Below are positions 13,701-28,700 of a stretch of DNA of 64,000 bases, piece after piece. Source of the stretch: Eutypa lata (lineage: Eukaryota; Ascomycota; Sordariomycetes; Xylariales; Diatrypaceae); NCBI GenBank assembly GCA_022661535.1, contig JAKULF010000002.1, positions 124,001 to 188,000 on the forward strand, in the 5' to 3' direction. Numbering within the stretch: the first letter of the stretch is position 1; every line of letters begins with the position of its first letter. The notes beneath the pieces are model-generated. The model did no database searches. It was not told where the DNA came from and was given only the letters and a program-made list of their open reading frames with translations. Made by a program: the position numbers and the translations under genes.

Positions 13701-16700
13701 GGTAGACCAAGACGGTCAGCTTTACCTCTCTCTTACCGCCCACCATCTTATCATCGATATAGTATCATGGCAAATCATTCTCTCGGATATGGAGTTATTG
13801 CTTGCAGGCCAGAGACCACCTGCACCGCCCTTATCTTTCCAAACATGGTCTGGACTACAGGCTACGTATGCAACGAATAAGCTTCAGCCGTCTAAGGAAC
13901 TCCCCGAGTATACACCGAAGGAGATATCAAACTACTGGGCCATTAGTCCTCAGGAGAACTGCTGGGGCGATGCGGTCGAACACAAATTTACTCTTGGTGA
14001 AAGAGACACTCAAATACTTCTTGGCTCCGCGAATAACGCCTTTGGAACGCAGCCGGTAGAGATACTCCATGCTGCTCTCCTTCAAGCCTTTGCCCAGACG
14101 TTTACCGATAGGCCAGCCCCTGCAATCTTTAGCGAAGGGCACGGGCGAGAACCGTGGGATCCCAGCATTGACCCGACTCGGACTGTCGGCTGGTTTACGA
14201 CAATGTGGCCAGCTAATGTCCCTATGCAGCCTGGAGACAGCCTGCTAGAAATAGTGTGGAAGACCAAGGATGCGCGCCGACAAGTAAAGAGCAATGGTTG
14301 GGCTAATTTCACATCTAGCTACCTCCATCCAGAGGGTGTGAACCGATCTCAACCTGACGGTCCTTTGGAGATACTGTTCAATTATAGTCCAGGCTTCGGG
14401 AAGGACCCGAAGTCGGCCCTGCAGCCTTTCTCCTTCATGGAGGGAGAGCTTTCTCAGATGTCTCCTAAGATGTCACGATTTGCGTTAGTTGATGTTCTAG
14501 CCGAGGTTCAGGATTCAGGATTGTCATTCAACTTCATCTATAACCGAAATATGCGACACCATCAGACGTCAATTGGCCACTGGATTGAAAATACCAAGCA
14601 TTGTCTCGAGATTGCATCCTCCATCTTGATGCAGCAGGAAACTATATTCACAGCCTCGGATTTCCCGCTATTGACTTATTCATACCCTGAACTAGATGGC
14701 TTCAACAAGAACATAGTCGCAACGCTCAAAGCTAACTCTTTAGAAGTTGAAGATGCCTACCCATGCTCTCCGATACAAGAAGGCATGATACTGAGTCAGG
14801 CTAAGGTTGCGGGTCAGTATGTGAACAGATGGTTCTGGTCGGTCAAGGCAGGTAAAGGGTCCTCGGTCCATCCGGAGCAACTCAAGGACGCTTGGCAGCA
14901 AGTCCTACAGAAACACCCTCTTCTGCGTACAGTGCTTTATGAAAGTCCCCGTAAAAACGGCCATCACGATCAGGCAGTGCTGAAGATGTCCCCTCAAGGC
15001 CTATGTCTAATACTACCTCGAAGCAACGCTCCTTTGCAACGACTACAGGCGCACCAGTTCGATATGACTGATTTGAGCCCACCACACCGTCTCGCGATCT
15101 GCGCGTCACCTACAGGTGATGTTGCTTGTCTTCTAGAGATTAACCACACGATCGTTGATGGTATCTCCAGACAGTTGATCTTGCGTGACCTACGTCTCGC
15201 GTATGATAACAAACTAGTCATGACGCCTAAGCAAGCATATCGGGACTACGTTGAACACCTAGAGAGCCTTCCGTTAGAGGAGGCCATTACCTACTGGGAG
15301 AAATATCTTGGATCGGTTGAGCAATGTATTCTCCCACCATCGCCACCACGCCAGCTCTCCGACTCTGACAGAGACGCCAAACAAGCTCTCAACTTCACAC
15401 TTTCGTTCGGTAAGGAGCTACGTGATTTCTGTGCTCAACACGAATTGACGCTGGCGAACACATTCCAACTGGCTTGGGCACTAGTCCTGAGACTTTACCT
15501 CAATTCCGACTCGGCGTGCTTCGGATACATGACCTCTGGAAGAGACATTCCCATTCCTGACATCGATGACACTGTTGGTCCGTTCATTAATCTGCTTATC
15601 TGCCGAATTGGCCTGGGAGAAGATGTTCCAGTTCTAGACCTGCTCCAGAAGAACCAAGCCGAGTTTGTTCAAAGCTTGGTTCACCAGCATCTATCTATGG
15701 CAGATAAGATGAAGGCGGCGAAATCCTCCGAGACGGCGCTCTTCAACACTGTCATGTCTGTTCAGAAGGAGATTGATGATTCACAAGATGACTCGTCTCT
15801 CCTATTCAAGGATTTCACTGGAGATGATCCTACTGAGGTTAGTAAATAATCTTTCGACACCCCGACTTCCTATTGGTTCTAAAAACTAATTCTAATCTTT
15901 AGTATGACCTTGTCGTCAACATTGGTATTCTCGAGAAAGAAATTGATGTCTCTTGGGAATACGCTAGAAGTTTCATGTCTGACGAGCAGATTGAGAATAT
16001 CGCAGACGCATTCCAGCAAGCCTTGCTCAGCATCATGGCAGAGCCGCAACAAAAGGTCAAGAATGTTAGTCTGTTTGGCGCTTTGAGCGAAGACCGCGTG
16101 TGCAAATACAACCAGCAAGAAGCACTGCCGTTAGATGAGTGTGTTGATAACCTCATCGTGGAGCGCTGTCTCTCCCAGCCAACTGCGCTAGCCGTGGATG
16201 CCTGGGACGGGCAATTTACGTATGCTGAGGTCAATAATCTGTCGTCTCTCGTAGCAGACGAGCTTACACGTCGCGGAGTGGGACCAAACCAGTTTGTACC
16301 ACTCTGCTTTGAGAAGTCCCGCTGGACCACTGTGGCTTTGTTGGGAGTGCTCAAGGCCGGCGCAGCTTTCATGCTCTTAGACCCATCCCATCCTGTGGAG
16401 AGACTTCAAGATATTTGTGCGGATGCTGCTGCGTCGGTTGTGGTTACGTCCAAACAGAAGCGCGGCCTAGCAGCCAATCTGGCCTCAGAAGTTCTCGTCG
16501 TTGATGAGCAGGTTACTACCTGGAAGAGCCGAAGCCTATCAGTGGATGGTAGCACTAGAAAATCCAGTGATGCTGTCTTCGTAGTGTTCACCTCGGGGAG
16601 CACCGGCAAACCGAAGGGAGTTGTAATCCAACACGGTGCACTTGCTACCAGCGCCATGGCCCACGGTAATGCATTGTTCGTGGATACCGATTCTCGAGTT

Positions 16701-19700
16701 CTTCAATTTGCTTCGTACGCATTTGATGTAGCCGTAATGGAGCACGTCACCACGCTACTCATGGGAGGCTGTATTTGCGTCCCATCAGACACCCAAAGAC
16801 AGGATATTGCCAAATCGGTGGCAACTTTCCAAGCAAATTGGGCTTTCTTAACACCCTCTGTCGCTCGAGTGCTTGACCCGTCGGATTTTAAGACGCTGAA
16901 TACGCTAGTCTCTGGCGGAGAGTCCATCACTGCGAAGGAGCTGAGTGCGTGGCGCTCCCACGTGAACTTTTTCTTGGCATATGGGCCTTCGGAGTGTTCA
17001 ATCATGTGCTCGACACAGTTGGTAACCAAGGAGATCAATGACAGTCGAAACTTGGGACACTGCTTCGGCAGCAACGGGTGGGTCGTGAGTCCGGACGATC
17101 CCAATCAACTCCTTCCCATCGGCGCTGTAGGTGAGCTGTTGCTCGAGGGTCCGATCGTTGGTCGCGGTTACCTTAACGACCCGGAGAAGACCGCGGCAGC
17201 TTTCATCGACCCCCCCGAGTGGTTGGTCAAATTCCGGGGCAAGTCTCCCGGTCGGGTTTACAAATGTGGTGATCTTGTTCGCTACATCGACAACGGCGAA
17301 TTTCAATTCGTCGCGCGCAAAGACTTCCAGGTAAAATTACGCGGGCAACGAATTGAACTTGGGGAGGTTGAATCACGCCTCCACGCCGCTTTCCACAATG
17401 CAGGCGATGCAGTCGTGGAAATCGTCACACCAGTTGGCGATGGTCGTCAGCCGATGCTCGTCGCATTCGTCTGCTGGAACGAGACTGGGGCGGAAAAAGG
17501 AGATGGGGCGAAGCATGATTCATCAACTGACACTCTATTCATGAAACCAAACAAGGAATTCTCCCTACAAGCTCAGTTGGCTGAAGCACAGATGTCCAAG
17601 TCTCTGCCAATCTACATGGTCCCCGTGGTTTACCTCCCACTCAAATACATGCCGATTACTGGGAACGGCAAACTAGACCGTAAGAAGCTCCGCGCTACAG
17701 CGGAACGTCTTACCCCTGAAGAGCTCGAGAAGTACAACTTTTCAGCGATGCCTAATGAAATGCCAACTACCGAGGGCGAGAGCTTACTTCAGCGAGTCTG
17801 GGCACGCGTTTTAAACAAAGAAGTTGCGTCCATCGGCATCCATAACAACTTCTTCAGGCTTGGTGGTGACTCCATCAGTGCGATGCAGGTAGCTTCACAA
17901 TGTAGCGCGGTTGGAATAAGCGTGACTGTCGCTGATATTTTCCGCTACAAGACCATCTCACAACTTGGAGCTGTCCTGCAGAAGTCCTTCGCTGTCGATT
18001 ACCCCCCTGAAAAGGTTGATACGCCCTTCGAGCTCACGCCTATTCAGAAAGTGTACTTCCAGGCTGCTCCCCTTGGAAACCACCATTTCAATCAAAGCTT
18101 CTTCCTACGACTGTCTCAGCCAACATCCTCTAGACAGCTGGTGGGCGCAATTCAACAGCTTGTTCAAATGCACTCCATGCTCCGAGCCCGGTTTTCCCGT
18201 AGTGAAGATGGGAAATGGATGCAAACCATTGGAACGGATGTGGCTGGAAGCTATCATTACCAGGAACACGCTGTGCAAGCAGTTGACTCTGCTGACGAGA
18301 TTATCTCGAAAAGCGAGATGGCAATCAACATACAGCATGGCCCTATTCTAGCGGCCGACTTGATTAATGTTGCCAGCGGTGAGCAATACCTGTTCATCGC
18401 CGCACATCATTTAGTGACGGACCTGGTATCATGGCGGATCATCTTGGGAGACCTCGAGGAGCATTTGACTACTGGCTCCATTTCGAGGAAACAATCTTTG
18501 TCATTCCAAACGTGGTGTGACTTACAAGCAGAGTATGCCGCGACCAACCTGGACCCGGAACATGCAAGACTCGACAATGAAATGCCGTCACCACCCAATG
18601 ATTACTGGGGCATGGTAGGGCAATCTAATCTAGTCAGGGACACTACTGAGGTTAGCTTTACTCTGGATAAGCAGGCCACAACGGCTTTGTTTGAGACAGC
18701 AAACCAGGCCTTCCAAACCCAACCCGTAGAACTATTCCAGGCGGCAGTCATACACTCTTTCGCTCAAACCTTCAGAGATCGCCCAGCTCCAGCCCTGTGG
18801 AATGAGGGACACGGTCGCGAACCATGGACTTCACGCGTCGACCTTAGTGGAACTGTTGGCTGGTTTACCACTATGTGGCCAATGTTTGTTCAAGCAGAGG
18901 GGTGCGATGTATTCGATATCATTCGTCAGACGAAAGACAAACGTCGAAGTGTACCAAGCAACGGATGGGCACACTTTGCGTCTTCCCTTCATCCTAAGGC
19001 CCAGGAGTCGCCTAAGAAAGAAGACCTCAAAGAAGTGACCTTCAACTTCTTCGGCCTTTACCAACAGCTTGAGCGTTCCGATTCGCTGTTCCAGATGAAA
19101 GCTAGGCCTGAAACTCGCGTCTCCGATGTTTCTGAAGCCTTGGGTCGACTTTCCATCATCGATATCGTGGTAGACCTGAGAGATAATTGCCTTCACTTCG
19201 GGTTCCATTTTAACAGGCATGCAGCAGCCCATCGTCCTATATCCACCTGGATCGCCAACTGCGAACGCTCACTTGTAACGATGGCCAAACAGCTACCTAC
19301 AAAGTCACCTGCACACACACTTTCGGACTTCTCGCTCTTGCCCTTCACATATGGCACATTAGACAGATTCCTCACTCACTCGCTTCCGGAACGTGGAATT
19401 TCAACTGCGAATGTCGAGGATGTTTACCCATGCTCTCCAATCCAACGCGGCATCCTGCTTAGTCAGGCTAAAGAGCCCCAGCATTACCAAACTTTCGTCG
19501 TATGGAAAGTACAATCGAGCGATGCCTCTATTTCTGTCGATACGGATCGTGTCGTTGCTGCTTGGCGAAAGCTAGTCGCACGTCACCAAATATTCAGAAC
19601 AGTGTTTGTTGAGAGCGTTTGCGAAGACAACTTCGTCGACCAGGTTGTCCTCAAAGAAGTCCCAGCCGAAGTAAATACGGTTGCGCCTGATTATGAGGAC

Positions 19701-22700
19701 AGTTTGCTGGCAACGCTTTCCGACCAGCGACAGCTATCTGTTGGTAATGGAAAGCTTCCTTATCGGTTGGCAATTGGCCAAACTCTAGCAGGGGACGTGT
19801 TGTGTGGCCTTGAAATAAGCCATGCTCTATTCGATGGCACTACCAAGCAAAACCTACTCCATGAGTTCCAGTTAGCTTACGAGGGATCCCTTCCCTCTGC
19901 TGCTGGCCCTGCATACCATGATTACATCGCATATCTCGGCGAACAATCGACGGTATCACAGAAAGACTACTGGACAAAATACCTTGATGGTGTCGTCCCC
20001 TGTCAATTCCCAAAGACCACTGCAACTGAAACGAAATCCTCAGACGCATTGCAATCGGTCCAGATTGATGTCGGTGATGCTTCAGTACTTCGTCGATTCT
20101 GCGAAGACAATGAGTTAACCCTATCAAACGTCTTCCAAGTGGCATGGGGTATAGTATTGAAGTCCTACATCAACTCTGATGACGTTTGTTTCGGTTATTT
20201 GTCCGCAGGTCGTGATGTGCCCGTTCCACATGCTCAAGAAGCGATGGGTCCATTCATCAACATGCTCGTCTGTCGGATGGATCTTCCTGACTCGGAGCCA
20301 CTGACGAAAACACTCAAGGAGAACCAGGACTCGTTCGTGGAGTGTCTGAGACATCAGCATTATCCCCTTACTGACATTCTTCGCGCCGCTCAGCTTCCAG
20401 GTGGTGGATCTCTGTTCAATACCGCTATGTCTCTCCAAAACGTGAGGAACGCTGGTACAGAAGAGAAGTCCTCTGTGCGACTTGATGTAATCGGAGGAGA
20501 GGATCCGTCAGAAGTAAGACTTGCCCCATAACCAACTACCCATATCAACCGGAGAATGATTGCTAACGAAGTGTGAATTTTAGTATGATATTACCATTCA
20601 CATCATTGTAGGCCCTGAGCGTATAGATGTAAATCTCGAATACTGGCAGTCCTTTATGTCGGCAGACATGGCGAGCGGCATTGCCGATGCCTTCCGTCAA
20701 ACTATCAAGGAAGTTGTTTCCAAACCCGATGTTCCCATAAGCGGAATAGAAGTGCTAGGTGAACGCAGTCTCCAGGTTTTGCGCAACTGGAGCGGGACAT
20801 TGCCGCCGCCGGAGTTAAGCCTCGTTCACGATTTGATCCATAAACGATGCTTGGCTCAACCCGATGCACCTGCTGTCACTGCATGGGATGGTGAGTTCAC
20901 ATACCGTGAGGTTGACGAATTCAGTTCCAAGTTGGCATTCCATCTTGCACAATACGACGTTGGTCCGGATACCTTCATCCCCGTCTGCTTCTCGAAATGT
21001 CGGTGGACCACCATTGTGATGCTGGCCATCATGAAAACCGGTTCTGCTTTTGTTCTACTCGATCCTTCACAACCCGAGCAGCGCCTGCAAGAAATATGCC
21101 AGAGCGCGCAGGCTTCCGTTGTTGTCGCATCCGAGGATCAGACTACCATGGCTACTGGATTTGCACGACATATAGTGACCGTGGGCGATCGAAACCAGGA
21201 CTGGACTGAGACCGATTCGAGCCATCTCGTTGCACCATCACCATCCAATATTGCCTATGCAGTATTCACTAGCGGCTCGACGGGAAAGCCGAAGGGGGTG
21301 ATGATTCCACACCGGGCTTTTGCTACTAGTGCTAGAGAGCACAGTGTTGCCCTGACTATCAACAAGGATTCCCGAGTACTACAATTCGCATCCTATGCCT
21401 TCGATGCTAGCATCGCTGAGAATTTGACGACGCTTCTGATGGGTGGATGCATCTGTGTTGTATCAGACATCGAGCGAAAGCAGTCCCTTGCAAAAGCTGT
21501 TGCTAGGATGCAAGCAAATTGGATCTTCACCACACCTTCCATGGCTAGGATCCTGAATCCTGCGGACTTCCCATCAGTGAGAACCATGATTTGTGGTGGT
21601 GAGCTGATCTCAGAGAAGGAGTTGAGTATGTGGAGAGACAGAGTAGATCTCTATCTTGCCTACGGCCCAACAGAATGCGCTGTCTTTTGTGGTGCAACCC
21701 ATCGCGTTACCGCAGAGACTAGTGGAAGGAACCTAGGAACTACCTTTGGTTGCAGGTCTTGGGTCGTGGACCCAAATAACCATGAAAGATTGGTACCTGT
21801 CGGAGCCGTCGGCGAGCTACTCCTCGAGGGTCCTATTGTAGCTTGCGGTTACCTCAATGAGCCTGAGAAGACTGCTGCTGCATTCATCCAGCAACCCATG
21901 TGGATGAAGAGACTAGGGGACCAACCATCCGCGCTGTACAAGACTGGTGATCTCGTCAAGTATAATGCAGACGGCACTCTCCATTATATCTCTAGAAAAG
22001 ATGGACAAGTTAAACTTCGAGGCCAAAGGTTGGAAGTCGGTGAGGTTGAACACCGCACACGAGGATGCTTTCCTTACTCGACCGACGCCGTCGTTGAGCT
22101 GGTGGTACCCGAGGACCAATCACGCCGCCCTGTCCTAGTTGCGTTTATATACACGGAGAGTAAATCATCGGAGTCGCAAGACGTGCTAGCTCGGCCTTCA
22201 TCCAAGTTCCGCTCAGAAGCACAAGAAGCTGAAGCCGCGCTCAATGAACTGCTACCAAGCTACATGGTCCCTACGCTATACCTACCTTTGCAACGCGTAC
22301 CCCTCAGCACAAGTGGCAAAGCAGATCGCCGCCTATTACGACAATTGGTTTCCACGCTATCACAGGACGATCTCATGGCATACAATGCTCCCATGGTATC
22401 CAAGAGCCAACCATCAAATGACACGGAGCAGAAGCTTCAAGCTATCTGGGCTCGAACCCTCAATATTGCTCCAGAGCACATTGGCATGGAAGATAACTTC
22501 TTCCGTCTTGGTGGCGACTCGATTAGCGCAATGCAGGTCGTAGCGCAATGTGCTAATCAGCAACTCGAAGTGAGAATAGCCGACATCTTCCGATACAAGA
22601 CGATCTCTTCTATTAGTCAACGCACAGCTGTCACGAAGACATCCATTCATGGCACAGACGTCCAAACTGAGAGTGCATTCTCCCTGTCGCCTATCCAGCG

Positions 22701-25700
22701 GATGTTCTTTGAAGCAGCCCCTGATGGAGTCAACCATTTCAACCAAAGCTTCTTCTTCCGCGTCAACATCCCTGTAGGTTCGAAACAAGCACTCAAGGCT
22801 GTCACAGAACTGGTAAGTCGTCACCATATGCTCAGAGCTCGATTCCAGAAGACAGACGACGCGGGTGATGTTGGTAAGTGGCAGCAAGTTATCTCTAGTG
22901 CTGTCGATGGTAGTTTCAGGTACCAGGACCACCAGATTTCTTCGCTGGAAGAGGTCAAGGACATTGTCCAGGCTAGCCAGACATCCTTACGCATTGAAGA
23001 TGGCCTGGTTTTCGCTGTCCATCTCATCAATACCACCTCAGGAGAACAGTTCATTTTTATGGTCGCTCACCACTTGGTTGTCGACCTTGTGTCTTGGAGA
23101 ATCATTCTCAAAGATCTAGAGGACGTCTTAACACTAGGACGTATAAACTCTCAGCCCTCATTACCTTTCCAGACATGGTCTCGTCTCCAAATGGAATATG
23201 CAACCGAAAACCTCACTCCCGAGAGCTCATTTACTGGTGAGATCCCTCTGCCGATGCTAGACTACTGGGGTCTGCCCGACAAAAGCAATCTTCCCAGGGA
23301 CGCCATCGACAAGGAGTTCATTCTTGACGAAGATCTAACGCGGGCTCTATTCGGAACTGCCAACGATGCGTACCAAACTCAGCCTGTAGAACTCTTCCAG
23401 GCTGCTTTACTTCACTCTTTCATGCGAACATTCCAAGACCGTTCCCCACCAGCAATCTTTTCGGAAGGTCATGGTCGCGAGGCGTGGGACTCATCTATTG
23501 ACCTCACCAGCACAGTGGGCTGGTTCACTACTATGTCGCCCACGTACATTGAATCGCATGATTTGCTGGAAATATTACGGCAAACAAAGGACCAGAGACG
23601 TCAACTTCGGGATAACGGATTTGCCTATTTCACATCACGCTACTTGAACCCTCAAGGTCGGGAGGCCTTCCAATGCAATGGACCAGTCGAAATCCTTTTC
23701 AATTTTACGGGCTTGTATCAGCAGCTCGAGCGAGCTGATTCCCTGTTTTCGACCGTCAACGATTTTCATCATGGTGTACTCGATATTGCAGATAATGCAC
23801 CGCGTTTCGCACTTTTCGACGTAGTTGCGGGCTCTTTCGAAGATCGCCTGAGGTTCAGTTTCTACTACAATCGCCATGCTGCAGAGACTCGACCGGTTGA
23901 ACAGTGGATTGCCAATTATGAGCAGTCGCTCTGTGACCTAGCTAGGAACTTGCCGTCTCGGTCGCTTACATACAGCCTTGTCGACTTCCCCCTTATGCCC
24001 TTCAACTACACGACGCTGGACGAATTCGCGAAGGTGACTCTCCCAAGATATGGATTATCTATGGATGAGGTGGAAGATATCTACCCGTGCTCGCCTATTC
24101 AGAACGGTATGCTGTTGAGTCAGTCCAAATCGACGTTGGTTTACGATAATCGGTTTACCTTGAAGATCACATCTAGTCGGCGCACTTCTACAGTTACTAC
24201 AGCAAGCTTTTCCCAAGCTTGGCGCCGGGTAGTCGAGAAGCATCCTATCCTTCGGACCTTTTTCGTGCCTAGTCAATCCAAGGGTAGTTACATGGATCAG
24301 GTGGTGTTGAGAAAGCCCCCCGAAAATATGATTACAACCTTAGCCGCCACCTCTGATCCCTTGGAAAAGCTCAATAGTCATCCTTCAAGTGTGCCAGCAA
24401 AAGGCTCGCCGCCGTATCATCTCACGCTATGCAGTTCGCCAAGTGGCGAATTGTTCTGTTTGTTCGAAATCAATCACGCTCTACTAGACGGAACTTCGCT
24501 TCAGGTTCTAGTTCGAGACCTGCATCGTGCCTATGACACCTCCTTATCAGCCAAGTCCGGATTGCACTACCGTGACTACATCGAATATGTGCAGTCTCTC
24601 CCACTAGAGGCAGCTAAACAGCATTGGCAACAGTATTTGGAAGGAAGCGATCCTTGCCTATTTCCATCTAACGTCGTGCAGCCTGAGTCACGAAGAATGC
24701 AGGCTGTTGTAGGAAAACTAGAAACGGGGGCGGAACTGCGCAAGTTATGCGAAAACCATGCACTAACCATATCTAATATCTTCCAACTAGCTTGGGGGCT
24801 GGTTCTACGAGCCTATACAGGCTCGGATGATGTTTGCTTTGGTTATCTCACTTCCGGTCGCGATATCCCACTCCCCGGAATTGAGGATGCAATTGGTCCT
24901 TTCATAAACATGCTCGTGTGCAGAACGAAGTTCTCCAACGATAACACCGTGTCGCAGCTGCTTGAAAGCACACAAGAAGACTACTTGCAGAGCACCAAGC
25001 ACCAACATCTCTCATTGGCGGAGATCAAGCGTTCACTCAACTTGCCAGATATACCACTATTCAATACTATCCTATCAATACAAAGAGGCGGAATGGCCAC
25101 TCAAGGGACAGAAACCACATCAGTCCAGATCCAGCCAATAAAGGGAGAGGACCCAACGGAGGTAAGAACGAAAACTCATTTCTCTAAGATTTTATATGCT
25201 AACTATTGGATAGTACGATATAACGCTAAATGTATGGGCTGAGGACGACAACGTTGAAATAGCCCTGCATTATTGGACATCTTCAATGACTGAGGCGCAC
25301 GCAGCTACTGTACTGGATACTCTGAACCAGGCTGTCTCTGAGATCGTATCGAAGGTCACTCAACCAGTGGCCGATCTGGATCTGTTTGGTCCTAGGAGCA
25401 GAGACCAAGTCCTAACTCGGAACCAGCGTGTCCCTCCGCGTGTCAGTCGCTGTGCCCACGACCTCATCAAGGAGCGTAATTTGAAGCAGCCAGACGCACC
25501 CGCTGTATGCGCATGGGATGGCCAGTTTACCTACGCCGAGCTTGACGAGAAAGCCTCCGAATTGGCCGACCATCTGGCTCAAAACTGCGGGGTTGGCCCT
25601 GATATATTCGTTCCTGTCTATTTTGAGAAATCCAAGTACACCACTGTTGCTCTACTGGCAATTCTGAAGGCCGGTGGCGCTTTCGTTCAAATGGATCCTT

Positions 25701-28700
25701 CTCATCCCGTTCAGCGGTTGAAAGATATCTGTCAAGATGTCAGTGCCCCGTTGGTCGTTACTTCAGAAGCTAAAGCCGACGTTGCTGCGGAACTTGGTCC
25801 CCGTGTCGTTGTCATTGGTGACCATCGATTTGGTTGGGACACAACGCCCGATATGTCTCCTGTTTCCCGAGTCACCCCAAGCGATCCTATATATGCTGTA
25901 AGCAACTTCCAACGTCATTTATACCCATATTCTCTGTGCTTGAGGAGCACAGTTCTTTATGACGATGATTCTCTCCTATAATAGAACTGGACCTTCAAAA
26001 TCGTCGCCGGGTTATCTAGAAATGATAATGCTAACGTTAGATTGCATAGGTGTTCACTTCCGGCTCAACGGGTAAGCCTAAAGGGGCTGTAATGTCTCAT
26101 GCATCATGGTGTACCAGTGCGGAAGCCAATCGTATTGGACTATTCGTGGACAACACCTCTAGGGTGCTACAGTTTGCTTCTTATGCATTTGATATTAGTA
26201 TCGCCGACATGCTTCTTACTCTGCTCGCCGGAGGTTGTATTTGCGTACCTTCTGATGAGGATCGCCAATCCAACTTGATCGGTGCCATCAACTCCCTTCA
26301 GGCCAACTGGGCTTGCTTAACTCCTTCTGTTACCCGAATCATGGATCCTAAGACCGTGTCCTCTATCAAGAAGCTAGTTCTTTGTGGAGAAGCTATTGCA
26401 CCAGGAGACATCGCCAAATGGAAACCACATGTCCACCTACTGAATCTTTATGGACCGGCCGAGTGTGCAATCCTGACCACCTTGAACCGTTTTGTAGATG
26501 ACGAAAAAGACCCCAACAAGATTGGACTCCCAACAAGCGCTGTCTGTTGGATTGCTGATCCTCAAGACCACGAAAAGCTAGTTCCAGTGGGGACGGTCGG
26601 TGAGTTGTTGGTCGAGAGCCCTATTGTCGGCCGCGAATACATTGGCGACCCCGTGAAGACAGCAGCTTCATTCCTACCTTATCCGTCATGGCTGCGACAA
26701 ATCCGATCGCATGCGACAAGACGCCTATATCGCACCGGAGATCTGGTTCAGTATTTGGACGATGGATCCATGCGTTATATTGGTCGCAAAGATACGCAAG
26801 TGAAGCTTCGTGGGCAACGAGTAGAACTCGGAGAGGTGGAATTCCATTTGCGGCAGACATTCCCAGGGGCCAGAGATGCCATCGCAGAGGTCATCAAGTC
26901 TTCCGATGATAGACCGCCAGCACTTATGGCTTTCGTTCATGTTGGAGATAGTGACCAGTCACCCGAGGACATCGAATCCGACATATTCGGAACTCCAGAT
27001 GACTCATTTAAGAAAGCCGTGGTGGCTACCATGTCCCAACTGGACGGTGTTCTACCTGTCTTCATGGTTCCGACGATTTTCATCCCTCTCGCTCATATTC
27101 CGCTCACTAAAACGGGCAAGACAGATCGACGAGCAGTAAGTACGGCTGCAGCCGATCTAACACGTGAGCAGATCAGTTTATTCACTTCGATGAATTCGGT
27201 GAAGAATGCGCCGTCTAGCGAAGCAGAACATCAGTTCCAACGACTTTTCGCTGAAGTTCTTGGTCTTGGTATTAACGATATTGGCATCGACGACCACTTC
27301 TTCCGTCTTGGTGGCGACTCCATAGTAGCGATGACTCTCATTCCCAAGGCTCGAGAGTCGGGTTATACGATCAATATGGCTGATGTCTTCAATCACCCTA
27401 AGCTCTCTGACCTAGCCGCAGCGTCCATGAAAATCACCGCATCTATCGACGCCCCGATTGCTCCATTCGCACTTGTCGACGATAAACCTGGTCAAGACAC
27501 ATTGGTCGAATTTGCAGCAGAGCAATGCCGCGTGCCCGTCGACCAAGTGGAGGATATCTATCCGTGTACGCCGCTGCAAGCAGGTCTAGTCGCCCTGAGT
27601 GCCAAACTGGCAGATCACTATATTGCGACATTCGAGTACGAGCTAGCCGACAGCGTTGATATGGATAGGTTCGTGGCTGCATGGAATGCTACAGCAGTCG
27701 CTAACACTATTCTTCGTACGCGTATCATCGAAATGGACTCGGCTGGTTTCCTCCAAGTCGTTATCCGAGACTCAATTGCTTGGCAAACCTTCGAAAATGA
27801 GACGGAATTCGAAGCACAGATCCAGACGACCAAGATGGATATGGGTGATCAATTGGTTCATTTCGCTCTTATCAAGCTTGAGAATGATTCCAAAGCGTCC
27901 TTGAAATTTCATCTTACCCTTCATCACGCCTTATACGATGGAGCCTCTCTCCCAAAGCTATGGCAACAGGCACAAGCTGCCTATAATGGAGCATCTCCGT
28001 CCCCACAACCCTACAACCGCTTCATCGAATACATGTTGAGAACTGATGGGGCTGATGGCTTCTGGAAATCTGAGTTTGAGGGTCTCAGTGCTCCTATCTT
28101 CCCCTCCTTACCATCAACCAGATACATCCCAGACCCAAGTGCATCTCTTAAACATACCATCTCCGCACTAGACGACAAATCGTCTGAATACACTGCATCG
28201 ACGGCAATCCGTCTTGCCTGGGCAGTCGTGATGTCATGCTACACCGATTCCGAAGACGTCGTTTACGGATTGACTGTCAACGGACGCAGCGCCCCTGTTT
28301 CAGGCATAGAAGACATAACCGGTCCAACATTTGCCACATTCCCTGTGCGCACCCAAGTCCGCTCGGGCGATACTGTCCAGTCGGCTTTGGCGGCCATCCA
28401 GCAGAAAACCGTGGCGATGATGCCATTCCAACAGTTCGGAATGCAGAACATGCGCCACCTCAGTCGAGAAGCAGCCGAAGCTTGTGACTTCCAATGCCAT
28501 CTTGCTGTTCAGGCACCGGGGAGCTCCGCTGGAAACGAGCTTCTTGCCAACGCTCGAACCAAACATGATGACTACGGCGCGTTCTCTAACTATGCTTTTG
28601 TTCTCGTGTGCCATCTTCCGGCGAAGAACGAAAGCGACCTCATCATCACGGTCAACTACGACAAGAACATCGTGCACCAAACCGAAGCTACGAGGATGGT

